From: Cerrena zonata
Taxonomy: Eukaryota; Basidiomycota; Agaricomycetes; Polyporales; Cerrenaceae
Direction of reading: 5' to 3'
NCBI GenBank assembly: GCA_038087015.1
Contig: JASBNA010000001.1
Span: 496,001-560,000 of the forward strand
DNA: 64,000 nt
Under the pieces are notes generated by a model, which worked only from the letters and a program-made list of their open reading frames with translations, did not search any database and was not told the DNA's origin. The position numbers and the translations under genes were made by a program. How positions within the stretch are numbered: the first letter of the stretch is position 1; every line of letters begins with the position of its first letter. This document shows positions 1 through 11,181 of this stretch, in pieces.

Positions 1-1703
1 AATCCACATTTCGGTGGTACTGGATCGACCATGGTGAACACCAGGTTTAAGGACCACGTCTTTAGCACATTGCTCCGGCGTTTCCGCAGGCCTAGAGGCC
101 GTCCTTCACTTGGCACGCGCACAGAAGACGAGAGCGAGATGGCTGATGCAGAGGATGAAGGCACTTGCGGTGTTCTACAGAAGGGTAGGAGGAAGGTTAC
201 GAAGCAAGTTGAGCGTTTGGCTCAAGAAGGGGAACCTGGTATTTTAGGCTCGTCTCTTCGACGGGTACGCAGTGACGAATACCTTCCCGATCGAAACGTC
301 GAACCGCAGCCTGACATCTTCCCATTTGAGGAATGTGAGGATACTAAGGGCGACAGCAATAGCACTACCGCTCAATCAAAGTCTAATTCGTACCCTTCCC
401 GACGTAGCCGCTCTCGGTCCCTGGATCGCCCAACAACCACCTACCGATTCCCCTCCCATCGTCCTGACGATCACTTACCTACTCCTGTCGAAGTTAGCGA
501 GATGAAGTCTGAAAGAGATCCCTCTGTCACCCGTCAGAATCACTTCATACTGATGGAGGATTTGACGGGTCGTTTGAAGTATTCTTGTGTACTTGATCTG
601 AAAATGGGCACGCGGCAGTACGGCATGGACGCTACGTCCGCAAAGAAAAAGAGTCAACGTAAGAAATGCGATCGCACTACTAGTAGGACGCTTGGTGTGA
701 GAGTGTGTGGCATGCAGGTAAGCTGTCCATTCGTTGCTTCTTTCCTTAATGTGGGACACTGGGTCGTTACTGCTGTACAGTATACTAGTGGTTTATTTTT
801 GCATTCGTATAACCCGTCATTCAAAAATTGTTTTGCTAACGCCGCTTTTGTTTGTTTGTTTCCTGAAAGGTTTGGAACCATGCCACGCAGTCCTACATGA
901 TGCAAGACAAATACAAAGGACGCGAAGTGCGCACAGATGACTTTCCCTCTGTCCTGGCTTCCTTTCTCCACGATGGCGAGCGCCTGCTAGCCTATCAGAT
1001 CCCTGTCATCCTACGCAAGGTGTACGCCCTGGCGCGGATCATCAACCGTTTGAAGGGATACCGGTTCTACGGGTGTAGTTTGCTCTTGATTTACGATGGT
1101 GATCGAGAGGCGCAAGAAGCATTCAGGTCTTCTGCTTTAGACAACCCTTCCCCAAGAAGCAAGCGTGGCGAGTCGCTGGAACGCAATTCCGATATACGTC
1201 TTGCTTCGGAACCGAAAGAGACGAAACCCACTCTCAGACGGTCGCACAGTGAAGATCTCATGGTGGGACCTGTTGCCGCTCGGAGCAGCCGTCGTCGCAA
1301 ACGTGGAGAAATCCAAATCCGTCTGGTGGACTTCGCACATACCACTACTGGTCAAGATTGGTTGCCTCATCCTCCACCTGAGCAGTACGAGACGGAAGGA
1401 ATCACTAGTGGCCCGGGATACCAGGCTGATGTTGACCCTGAAACTGGCCTGGTTTATGCTCGCTTCCCTCCCCATTATCCGGACGAACCTGACCGTGGCT
1501 TCTTGTTCGGATTGATGAACCTCGCGGAGACGTTGGAGAAGATGTGGAACGAAGAACGTATCCGACGTATCAAAGTTTCCAGGGACGACCCCTCTTCGTA
1601 TTTGGACCAGTTACCACCTTTGTCGACAAAAGGCAAAGAAATCTTTGACGAAATCTTCAGCTCGCAAGATGGAGATATCGACTTGGGCTATATCTCAACC
1701 TGA
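1..1703 (+). CDS. KCS1: inositol hexakisphosphate kinase (IP6K, Kcs1 type), 5' part missing
   Basis: Makes inositol pyrophosphates (5-InsP7) from InsP6. The first exon is open from base 1 and runs to 717; an intron 718-869 (gtaagc..ag) joins in phase to 870-1703. The first exon shows the IPK-family signature with D-L-K-x-G followed by T-R-Q-Y-G (about 600-625). The second exon carries the S-L-L-x-I-Y-D-G motif (about 1079) and the C-terminal V-D-F-A-H-T metal/ATP-binding motif (about 1327), ending in an acidic tail. The first in-frame ATG is at 31, but the frame is open upstream to the window edge and Kcs1 proteins normally have a long N-terminal extension, so the true start probably lies outside. 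A low-complexity Arg/Ser-rich stretch separates N-terminal and catalytic parts. Confidence 0.88.
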
Positions 1704-2488
1704 ATGACCATGACAACGCTTCGTGCATATTTCCCCTCTGCTTCTCGTTTCTAATCTTCCTCCAGAATTGAATGCTTGGTGACAATGGTGCTTCTATTTT
1801 TCCTCTCTTCTTGCTCATGGTGCTCATAAGTTGCAATATCTCTATTTTTTCTCGTTTCTTGTTGCATTTCTAACGTCTCCTCAATCCCCCCCTCACCCCC
1901 AATTCTTGTCAAATAGTCAATGTTCAAACATTCCATATCCCATGTTTTCTATTACACAATATCTTTTCTCTCTCTCGCATTTTCCCTCCCCTATTATTCT
2001 CTTCGTGTTCTTGCATTCGAACACTAGACTTATCTATTTTCTACAGATGTATCATACCCGAAGTATCATACTGTGCTGTAATGACTGATGATGTTTACTC
2101 CCCTTGCTTGATGATTCCAAACCATTGTGCAGATTGCAACGTTGGGCTCGAATAATAAAGCCCTCAACGTTCAATGACAACGCCTAAAATAATGAAAGGA
2201 GCGAGTATCTTCTGCATAAGGTACTAATTTTACAGTTAACGGGGGTTCAAGTTCATTTCGGGCTAGCCCAGATTACAACCAGTCGGGGTTCGATGATCGT
2301 ATTACACCATGTTGTCCAAAGTTACGCTCAGACGTCGAATTTAGGCAATGTTTGATGTTTGTAGGTTGGACGTCGGACGCTGTGTCGGCAGAATTCGGAT
2401 CGAGTAACACATTGCAAGCACACACGAAGTATGGAGACCAAGGGAACGTCTATAGTTTTAGATTGCGGGCAGACAGTAAAGGCATAAT
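1704..2488. other. intergenic, 3' flank of KCS1 and of QCR9
   Basis: AT- and pyrimidine-rich sequence between two convergent genes. No coding frame with codon bias, no tRNA-like fold and no repeat was seen. The first few hundred bases probably hold the KCS1 3' UTR. Confidence 0.5.
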
Positions 2489-2875
2489 CTACTCTTCATC
2501 TTGAATGTATTTGTCCCGGATATCCTTCCATTGTTTCTACAACAGACAGTCAGATAGATCAGAGTGCGGTGGCTAGAATGCGACGTACCCCCTGGTTCCA
2601 CTTGTCCCAGACTGAAGTGACGGCGGTGTCAAAGCCAACACCGAAGGCGAATGCACTACCAAAGATGGCGGTAACGTAGACACCTAATTCAGACCAGGTT
2701 AATCATGGTCAAGAGAGTATGTGTGCCCTAGAGTTTGGGGGTGATGTCACAAAACAAGTAGACAACTCACTGTTGCGCCTTACGAAGGTGTTGTAGAAGA
2801 GGTTGGCAAACTGAAATTTATAGTTTCAGTTACATGTATAATTTCGCATATTGGAACACTACTCACACCGGCCAT
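2489..2875 (-). CDS. QCR9: cytochrome bc1 complex subunit 9 (Qcr9)
   Basis: A 63-residue single-helix subunit of respiratory complex III in the inner mitochondrial membrane. Four exons: 2867-2875, 2771-2810, 2589-2683 and 2489-2536, all joined in phase across GT..AG introns. The product begins M-A-G-F-A-N-L-F-Y, then has the V-R-R-N-S turn, a hydrophobic helix (V-Y-V-T-A-I-F-G-S-A-F), F-D-T-A-V-T-S and the conserved W-D-K-W-N-Q-G-K-x-W-K-D tail, closely following the Qcr9/UQCR10 family pattern. The first exon codes for only three residues. The gene is divergent from the mitoribosomal uS11m gene, so two mitochondrial proteins share one short promoter. Confidence 0.93.
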
Positions 2876-3052
2876 GACGCTAATAAGGTAGAGAGATAGG
2901 GAAGGTTGGAAGACGAAAGGTATGGTTGCTCGTCCGTCCGTGTCCGCCCAGCGCTTACCCGAAAACGGTTCGGAATTGTCCGGCAGCCAATAATTTCAGC
3001 GCAAGTTGTGAGCAGAACAAGCACTGGCAGTCATTATCACTCACTCGTCATT
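2876..3052. promoter_or_regulatory. short divergent promoter of QCR9 and uS11m
   Basis: The two start codons are 177 bp apart on opposite strands and both genes code for mitochondrial proteins. No individual binding site could be assigned; the shared-promoter call is inference from layout. Confidence 0.5.
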
Positions 3053-3724
3053 ATGAGTCTCCTCAGAGCTTGTCGGCTGCGTCCATCATGTCTTCGACCC
3101 AGGACGACTCAAACAGCACGGATGTCATCACTTCCAGGCTCAGAGACACTCATTGACTCTACTTCTACACCGTCACTTGCTGAATCTTCCGCTGCTCAAC
3201 CTTCTGCTTCTACAAGTCAAGCGGACGGTGGTTACTTTGATGCACTTGCGCCAGAGACTTCATCGGAATCAGGGCCGCCGGTCGGAAACGCATACCCACC
3301 TCCCCAACCTGACGCAAACCCTCTCCGTGCCAAACCTAAAGAGAAGGAGAACCATAAATATAACCTCTACGTGCAATCAACACGTAACAACACTATCGCT
3401 ACTTTTACAAGACCAAATGGAAACCCCATTACTACTGTCAGTGGTGGAAAGTGTGGCTTCAAGGGGGTCAGGAAGTCGAGCTATGAAGCGGGCTACCAGT
3501 GTGCGGTCACGATGTTCAGCAAGATTCTGGCTATGAGGGAGAAGGAGGGGAGTAACATGAAACTGGAGGTCTTGTTTAGTGGGTTTGGGCAGGGTCGGGA
3601 TGCCATGTACCGGGCGTTGATGGCGGAGGAAGGTGCTGATGTGAGGAAGCTGGTGTCGAGGGTGACGGATACTACGCCCATTAAAATTGGAGGAACACGG
3701 GCGCAGAAGGCTCGACGAATATAG
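3053..3724 (+). CDS. mitochondrial small-subunit ribosomal protein uS11m
   Basis: Single-exon gene of 223 residues. Residues 1 to about 100 are an Arg/Ser/Thr-rich extension beginning M-S-L-L-R-A-C-R-L-R, typical of a mitochondrial presequence. The C-terminal 120 residues are a uS11 domain: T-R-N-N-T-I-A-T-F-T near its start, S-G-G-K-x-G-F-K-G-x-R-K-S-S, a G-F-G-Q-G-R-D turn, then the D-T-T-P-I-K-I-G-G-x-R tail. In ribosomes this protein sits on the platform near the 3' end of small-subunit rRNA. Upstream in-frame ATGs (2906) lie inside the short promoter shared with QCR9, so 3053 was chosen. A bacterial-type uS11 with an N-terminal extension implies the organellar, not cytosolic, form. Confidence 0.9.
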   Translation: MSLLRACRLRPSCLRPRTTQTARMSSLPGSETLIDSTSTPSLAESSAAQPSASTSQADGGYFDALAPETSSESGPPVGNAYPPPQPDANPLRAKPKEKENHKYNLYVQSTRNNTIATFTRPNGNPITTVSGGKCGFKGVRKSSYEAGYQCAVTMFSKILAMREKEGSNMKLEVLFSGFGQGRDAMYRALMAEEGADVRKLVSRVTDTTPIKIGGTRAQKARRI

Positions 3725-4275
3725 AACTCTGCAGGTCAGTGACTATTTACGCTCGTTTTTAGCCTTACGCTGAACCTTTGTCAAAGTTCTTCACCTTCAG
3801 ACGCTTCCTCTTTACGCCTACCAGTATTCATCTGTAATTTATACCGACATTTCCTAATGCAAGAGTGCATGCATTTCGTTGCTTCAGTCTCAGTGTGATT
3901 GTTCTGCGACCGCCCGCATTGATGAACGGCTACGAGTACGCTCCCATGTATACTGCGCCTGTCTTGCTAATATCCCGATTTTCTATGTCGCTGTTACGAG
4001 AACATACGACGCAGTACCCACTACTGTGCCGTGTCGGGGGTAAAAGTCGACATGTGATCGTGGAAATGATCGGGAGAGCTTTGAGCTTACGCGATGCGGA
4101 TGGCATGGTTCTGGCACGCTGACGTCCAGCTCCCGGCATGCGGCCTGGACTGCTTTATGAGTGAACGTTATATCGTCGTCGCAGTCGCAAACTGCGACCC
4201 CACTCGCTTTCTTCTTCGTCTCTCATCCTGTCTCGATTAGTGCGCATTCCCCGCTTTATCCTGCGGTCAGACCTC
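3725..4275. other. intergenic between uS11m and the ABHD gene
   Basis: Holds the 3' flank of uS11m and the promoter/5' UTR of the hydrolase. No convincing coding frame, repeat or RNA gene was seen. Confidence 0.5.
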
Positions 4276-5906
4276 ATGGCGTCCTCTGCAACTTCATCTG
4301 CATCATCATTGGCAAACTCGATGCCATCATTACCCCCGGCTCGTGATATCCCATCTTCGTTCACAGCTAGTTTGAAGAGCTGGTGAGCAAACATACAGTA
4401 TTGATTCAAATTGAACATGTTCCTGATTTCAATTAAGGTGGTCTCTTGGAGAAAAGGAGGGTGCGGCAAGTGAGGAGCGGCTCCTCAGGTGTGTTTACCG
4501 CTCGGCTTTCGCATGTTCACGAAACTAATTAACACTTTCATTTCCATCTAGGAACCTATCATATTTCAGACCTGCTGGTGCGACCACAACCCCCGACGAA
4601 TCGTCTCCGGTCGTCGCACATAGTTCTCGGGTAGAGCTATCTGACCCCAAGAAATATATCAACACCTTTACTATAGAGTCTACTTCCCCATCACCATCAG
4701 GACCACCACCTGCGGTCGTTCTTCATGGCTATGGAGCTGGACTCGGGTTCTTCTTCCAGAACTTCCCCGCACTTGGCCGTTGGGCTGGCAACCGAGGAAC
4801 CTCTGTCTATGCAATAGATTGGCTTGGTATGGGACGATCAGCCCGTATACCATTCCGCGTTAAGGCAAAACGTGAGGATATCCGTGGCCGAGTTGCAGAA
4901 GCGGAGTCCTTCTTCATCGACTCGTTAGAAGAGTGGAGAACTAAGATGGGTTTGGAGAAGATGACACTTATCGGACATTCGCTGGGTGGTTATCTCAGTA
5001 TTGCCTATGCTCTGAAATACCCTACTCGTGTGAGCAAACTTATTCTAGTTTCGCCTGCTGGTATACCCCGAGACCCCAATAATACGACCGAGTACTCCCG
5101 CGAGGTGGCCGATCCGCAAGTGACGGGTGCATCCGATTCAGACCACGCTGAAGCAGCGTCGAAGAGCACCGTGGAGTCCATGCGAGCAGAACAACGGACA
5201 GAACAACGTAAGGAGAGTCGATCAAGGAGGTTATTCACATATCTCTGGGAAGAGGGATTCAGTCCATTCCAAGTCGTCAGGTCATTGACCTTCTGGGGTC
5301 CCATGCTCGTTGGGAAGTATTCAAGTCGTCGATTTATTGGATTGAGCGCGGATGACACGAAGGCCATGCATGAGTATATCCTCAATATCACAATGGCCAA
5401 AGGGTCCGGAGAATACTGCATATGTGCGTTCTCGTCTCTCTATTCAGTCCCCCTCGTCATCTCTGCACCTGAATCTCACACTTCGGCATTTTACAGCACA
5501 TCTACTGGCGCCGGGGGCTCACGCCCGACAGCCGATGGTAGACCGAATCTCCGCACTGAAGATCCCAGTAACATTTGTTTGTGAGTCTCTTCTTTTGACA
5601 CACCTTGTGAACGGCGGACACTGAGCTTATTGCGTATCTCCGCCTTGCAGATGGCGACAACGACTGGATGGACCCTGAGGGTGGAACTGCGTCTGTGGAG
5701 AATTTGCGACAGGCCGGAAACGGACAAGGCCGAATGTACATCGTTCCTCACGCGGGGCATCATGGTTAGTAAACTTAATTTCACTTACATCACTTGCCGT
5801 CATCCATACTAACTATGTATGTACTCTAGTTTATCTAGACAACCCTAAAGCTACAAACGATTTGTTAATCAAAGAGCTTGACCGCCCTCATCCTCATCCC
5901 CGTTAG
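4276..5906 (+). CDS. alpha/beta hydrolase of the ABHD4/ABHD5 (CGI-58, Ict1/Cld1) family
   Basis: Lipid-metabolic hydrolase or acyltransferase of 434 residues. Six exons: 4276-4382, 4438-4488, 4552-5423, 5497-5580, 5651-5764 and 5830-5906, all phase-consistent. The N-terminus is Ser-rich and contains the family W-W pair (split by the first intron). Next come the oxyanion-hole H-G-Y-G-A-G segment, the nucleophile elbow G-H-S-L-G-G (about 4975), the acid-loop region G-D-N-D-W-M-D and a terminal H-A-G-H-H-V-Y-L-D. The nucleophile is Ser, as in ABHD4 and yeast Cld1, not Asn as in mammalian CGI-58, so hydrolase activity is plausible. The H-x4-D acyltransferase-like motif is also kept. Substrate (lysophospholipid, cardiolipin or N-acyl-PE) cannot be told from sequence. 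Confidence 0.88.
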
Positions 5907-6540
5907 ATTAACGGAGTGTTGTTCTCCATTGGGATATGGACTGTATACTTAGATTCTTCTAGCATCATTCGTCGACTTGGGGTACCACGATCATTATCAC
6001 TGTAACTATTTGCTGCATTTTTTCGCTGTCCTGTTCTGTACTTAGACATTGGTCGTACGACCTCATTTATATACTTACGTATCAAACGTACACATTTCTT
6101 AATGAAGTCAGCCCGTTCTTTACAATCATTGATGCAATTGTGATTGTAACTAAGGATTACACTGGGTGTACAGACCAATGAAATGAGCAATCGTAATACG
6201 ACTGTAAAGAAACAGAAATCTACGTGCAAGTTTTAAGTATGATGCTAAACGTAGGGATATTATACAATAAAAAAGGGTACAAAGGGTTCTTCGAACGAGG
6301 CACAGACTGGACACTCTGAACAGGTCATGGAACTTGGAAAGAGTGTGAGCGCGCCGGCGGCAAGTGGTAGAAAGTGATTGGAAGATTGGGAAACAACAAT
6401 GGGTAACCGATCGGAATTTATGATTTTGAGATGCGAAAACAAGCGAGAAACGAGAAAACGAGCGATAGCAGGAACAGAGCACACAAGAAAAGCCAAGAGC
6501 GAAGAGTGGGAATGATCTTGAAGAAAACGGGAGGCACAAA
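5907..6540. other. intergenic between convergent genes
   Basis: AT-rich sequence between the 3' ends of the ABHD gene and the seven-helix membrane protein. Short open frames here lack codon bias or recognisable motifs. Nothing else seen. Confidence 0.5.
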
Positions 6541-8055
6541 TCACACAGCGTTTGGTTCGCTGTATGATGATGACCTTTCCGAGCTGCCCAGTTTTGTCTT
6601 GGAAGGTTCGTACCGGTCATCCTTCGTGTCCCGCGTGAGATCCTCGACAGTGGGGTCATGGTAGTCTTCGATGTCCTTGGTGATGCTCACAGTGATAGGC
6701 ATATGCCTCATGGGCATAGACCCGATGGTAGCAACTTGATGCTCGGTGGCACGAGTACTTGCACCCATATGTGACGACGCTTTCCGAGTAGTGTCCAGTG
6801 CACCGGACATACGCAGGGTGATACGAATGGTAATGGCGGTGAATGTGATGCCCTATAGAATGGAAATAACACGGAGGGAATGTAGATCAGAAAAAAGAAT
6901 CCCGCGATGAACGGGTTTGGGGAACGTACCACGAGCGGTGTAACAATCTCTAGCAGAATGTATTGCGCGTTGTAATTGATGCTGTAGAGAATCAACAAGA
7001 TCACCTCGACGACGAACTGCAGAGCAGCCGATTCAACGAGAATCCGAAGGACCGGCATCAAGTTGCCTGAATCTGCACGGTAAGCCGCAGACCTACGGTC
7101 AGTCTGCCAGATACGGTACGCCATGAGGGATGTGGTGAGGGACGACTGTACAACGGCGGTAGCGTAGAAGATGATGATAAAGCGAGTAAGGCGGGGGTCA
7201 AAGACGGTACTTCCCGCTTTCTCGCTGGGGTAAAGACCACAAACGGCATAGCCAGAAACTAGACGGTGAAGGACGGTTTGTTAAGACGCCGACATTCTTG
7301 TCAAGGAAGCCGGAGATAAATACTCACCCAGTTGAACGATGAACAACGCGCAAGGGACAACAATGACACGCCAGTCACGGCTCCAGATAACCCAACAACG
7401 ATAAATCTAGAAGGTGTCAAAAAACAATCAGAAAATAAGCGAGCGGTAGGATATATGGGGGGAACTAACGGCTACGCCATCTCCCAAAATTTCTTGCGTA
7501 GCGTAGAGAGTATCCTTGAAGACGTGGTCCCATGGAGCGAGGGCTCCGAGATAACCAACTGCACCACCGGGGCTGGTAGCGTGATCGACAAAGCCTCGTA
7601 TCATACGGAAGCAATTCATGCCTGGAAGCACGGGGGAATCGATCAGTGGCGAGGGGAAGTGCAAGGAAGATCGTACGCACCGAGATGCATCGTGGCGATA
7701 ATGAAAAACACGATGCCGGCGATGAACATAGCCTGACGCCACAACTAATCAGTCCTCGACTAACAGTAACATGCCGCACGAGACTCACTCTACTATGTCC
7801 ATCCTGGAACTTGCGCAACGTAAGATTCACGTAGAGGGATGCGCAGAACAGCGAAAGAAAGACTCCTGCGAGGGGGGATAGAGGTCAGCGGATTCGATCG
7901 TCCCGACGACGAGCACTGGACTTGCCATAAACGAGGGCCTATAATCCCAAAATGGTTAGGGGTCGTCTGTTCGTAACAATAAAGTGATAGTGAGGGGAAC
8001 GTACCTCAAGCCACAGGGAGACGATGAACGTCTTGTCAAGAGGAAACTGTGCCAT
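6541..8055 (-). CDS. predicted seven-helix membrane protein, basidiomycete-type family
   Basis: A 354-residue polytopic membrane protein of unknown role. Eight exons: 8005-8055, 7926-7938, 7789-7865, 7681-7732, 7470-7621, 7328-7406, 6930-7258 and 6541-6852. The second exon is only 13 nt and is followed by an intron with a GC donor (7925-7924, gcaagt). Hydrophobic helices can be seen starting at about residues 10, 45, 110, 140, 195, 235 and 270; between them lie short charged loops, including M-A-Y-R-I-W-Q-T-D before helix 6. The last 85 residues are hydrophilic and Ser/Thr/Asp-rich, probably cytoplasmic. Basidiomycete genomes carry many proteins of this general layout (unnamed seven-TM families of about 350 residues); assignment to a named family would need a profile search. 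No function is proposed. Confidence 0.8.
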
Positions 8056-9406
8056 GTTGGGGAACAGGTGAGGAAACACATTGGAACCCGAAGGGCCATT
8101 TTTATTGACAGCAGGCGTTTGATTCTAGAGACCCGTCTACACACGAAAAAGTGTTCCATGGTATGTGTGAAATCGGCATTAGCAAGGAAGGCCGTCACAT
8201 GCATGTCGAGAAGTCAATTCAACAGCAAGAAGCATCTCCGTGGAATCTCGGCCGGGATCTATCACATATGGTCGAAAAAGGATCCTGTGTGTGTTGACCA
8301 GGCAATTAGAATCAATGGATGGACTTCGAGAAGTATTCTGTCAGTAGCCTGCTCCAACGAAGGTATAATCTTGTCCCACTCCTTCTAAAGTTGTCTCCCT
8401 TGTACCGTATATAGACAAGGGAATTCGGTTTGGCCATGAAAACTGTGTCGCCAATCACGCCAATCACTGTTGAAGACGATACTAGCACCAACAACGAGTG
8501 ATAAAGTGAGATATCAATAGAATATGCCTGCAGCAGGCCAGGTCCTCGTGAATTAGGGCTCGACTATGAGAGACTTCCAGGGACTAGTGCGGCATGTCCA
8601 AGGAACACTGCCCCATAGTCCTATGGTGCATTTACCCGAGATTCGTTGAATAGGCATATGTGGTAGTCGATCACACCATATATTTCCAGTTGGGAACGAG
8701 TTGGCTAATAGAGATGAGGTGAGAAGAGAACGCGAAAGGACTGACATTGCTTCCGAGCGTCCCTTCGCTAAAATTCGTAATTTATGCATGAAACCGTGTA
8801 CCTTAAACCCTTTGCGACCGGCTAGCACTGAAATAATGTTCATCATAAAAGTATTTCTACCTAGCGCGATCCAGATCTACTTTGAGGGTGATGGGGATAA
8901 TCGGAATATCCTAGTTGAGTAAGTTGTACACAACTCAGAACGAAAGACTATCGGCTGAAGACCATAAACAGAGTTTTAGGGGAAACTTTGCATGACGACG
9001 TGTATGAAGAAGATGTGGAATGCTGACATAACTGACCTTCCATGAATGGGTGTGCGTTTGTGCAACCGGATATGGAGGGCAACAAGGTTCGTAAAAGGCC
9101 GTCGTGTATCTCTCCCACCCAGCAACGAATGCCAGCGAATACACGCTTCTGATGTTGCTAAGTTAAACTAAATGCCGTCTAGTCGAATTTTTCAATTGCC
9201 GAACAACGAGGCAGGCCGGATATGGTTTGTTACGAACTATGCGGCCCAATCGATCCTTGGACCTAGCGTCCTATTCTCCTCGTGACTGTTATGTATACTA
9301 TCTCTATGGTATCGGGAATATCGCGGCGTCTTTCAGGGGACCCTAATATAAAGAGGCTGAACTAGAGGTCGACGCCATCTACCTAACATTACCCACTTTC
9401 ACCAAC
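8056..9406. other. long intergenic region between two divergent genes
   Basis: About 1.35 kb between the starts of the membrane protein (minus) and nitronate monooxygenase (plus). Open frames of up to 134 codons occur but show no codon bias, motif or splice pattern. It presumably holds both promoters. A degenerate transposon fragment cannot be excluded without a search. Confidence 0.4.
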
Positions 9407-10652
9407 ATGCAGCCCATCAACACTAGTCTCACCAAACTTCTCAGTATGTTTTCCACACGTCCCCACCTTCATCACGCATGAACTGATAACCTTGACACCA
9501 GACATCAAAACCCCCATCCTGGCGGCGCCAATGGCGTTTGCCTCTACTGCAGAGCTCACAGCCGCAGTATCAGCTTCTGGTGGCTTTGGACTTTTCGGGG
9601 CTGGTAAGACTTTCTTCAGGAATATTCGATTCCTCCTAACTTTAGGATTGTAGGTTTCGATACCACCGAACAGTTGAAAGAGACCATCCAGACGGTCCGT
9701 ACCAAATTGAGCCTTCCCAAGGGTGTCCCTGTCCCTATGGGCATTGGCTTCATCGGATGGATTCTTGACATGACTGAGCCTTCCGACGATCCCCGTCTGG
9801 AAGCCATTCTTACAGAACTCCCTGTTGCTGTTTGGTTTGCATTCGGTGAAGATCTTGGCAAATATGTTGCCCAAGTGAAAGCATTCGATGCAAAGAGAAG
9901 TCACAAAACGACTATCTTCGTGATCGTCAGCTCCGCTGCTGATGCTGTTCGTGCTGCAACCGAATGGGGTGTTGATGTTATCGTCGCGCAAGGTATATTA
10001 CATCTCATCATGTCCTTGTTGAACCGTGATCTCATATGCCGCTTTAGGAAATGAGGCAGGTGGCCACGGAAGTTCCATTTCCCCTCCTCTGCTCGACCTT
10101 ATTCCCTCTGTTCTTGCCGCTCTTCCTAATGGTACTCCGGTCGTCGCCGCGGGTGGTGTTGCTACGGGTTCTCAAGTAGCTGCACTTTTGGCTATGGGGG
10201 CCGCTGGTGTCGTTCTTGGCACTCGCTTCCTCTTCACCAATGAGTGCCGTTATACGGATCAGATCAAGTCCGTTCTCGTTGACGCCGATCTCAGGGCAAC
10301 TCAAAGAAGTTTGTGCTTCGATGAAGTCAACCGTACCAACTTCTGGCCGCCGTTCCACGATGGACGTGCGATTGCCAACCACATTTGGGAGGATTATACT
10401 TCTGGCCTTACTCTTGAAGAGCGTATGAAGAAGCACGATGAAAGTAACGCAAAGGGGGACAAGGAACGACTTGTTATTTGGGCAGGTGTTGGCGCTGGAT
10501 TGACTAAAGAGATCAAACCTGCTGCTGTACGTCGTCTCACGATTATTTCTGGTTATAACTCGACTAACATCCCGTACGCTTAGGATGTCGTCAAGGAAAT
10601 CCATGAAAGTGCCATCAAATCTCTGAAGACCGCAGCTTCTCTACTCTCGTAA
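9407..10652 (+). CDS. nitronate monooxygenase (2-nitropropane dioxygenase family)
   Basis: FMN-dependent TIM-barrel enzyme of 341 residues that oxidises nitronates such as propionate 3-nitronate, a detoxification role. Five exons: 9407-9443, 9502-9603, 9654-9992, 10048-10526 and 10584-10652. Visible features are the N-terminal I-K-T-P-I-L-A-A-P-M strand, the G-F-G-L-F-G-A-G loop, the catalytic-His segment Q-G-N-E-A-G-G-H-G (spanning the exon 3/4 join), and the FMN phosphate-binding A-A-G-G-V-A-T-G and M-G-A-A-G-V-V-L-G-T-R-F segments. Length matches fungal family members. No secretion or targeting signal is obvious. Physiological substrate is not determinable here. Confidence 0.92.
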
Positions 10653-11181
10653 TATATTCCCTAGCTAACGTAGTATCATAGTCGGTCTTTCTGGACGGGT
10701 AGAGTTCCGTTATTGGCAGTACAGTTAAAATGTTTATACCTAATCGCACGTGATTAATATACCAGGCGTTCGAGATCATCATGATTGTGTTGTGACAGGC
10801 CATCTAAAGATTATGTCTTCATTCCTGGGGGGCGGGACTTCGTAAAGGGTCGTGAAACGAACGAAATAACACTTCCGTGTTGCGATCCACAGCACTTGCC
10901 ATATTTTGTTCAGTACGATCGTGTAGCGCCAGAAGGTGCATGGATTACCGGCGCCATATTGGAGAACAATGGACGATCATGTCTCAACATACTCACACAT
11001 TCCCCAAGTCCCAATAGTGTTTAGACATTGCACAGCTTGCGGTAACTTTGTATTTGAAGATCGTGGATCGTTGTCTCGAAATCTGATCTACCAAAGGTAT
11101 ACTGATCGAATTTGAATGAATCGTTTCTAACTAGCACAATAGGCAATAGTAAATTCAAAATGGTCATCGCGACTAGATGGC
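10653..11181. other. intergenic 5' of the basidiomycete unknown gene
   Basis: No coding frame with bias was recognised. It may contain an unseen 5' exon of the gene that follows, whose start is uncertain. Confidence 0.35.

Noticed and set aside
2245..2310. GGTTCGA-like segment resembling a tRNA T-arm
   Set aside because: No matching acceptor stem, D-arm or anticodon loop around it.
8220..9400. Transposon in the long spacer
   Set aside because: No transposase or reverse transcriptase motif and no terminal repeat seen by eye; a repeat-library search would be decisive.
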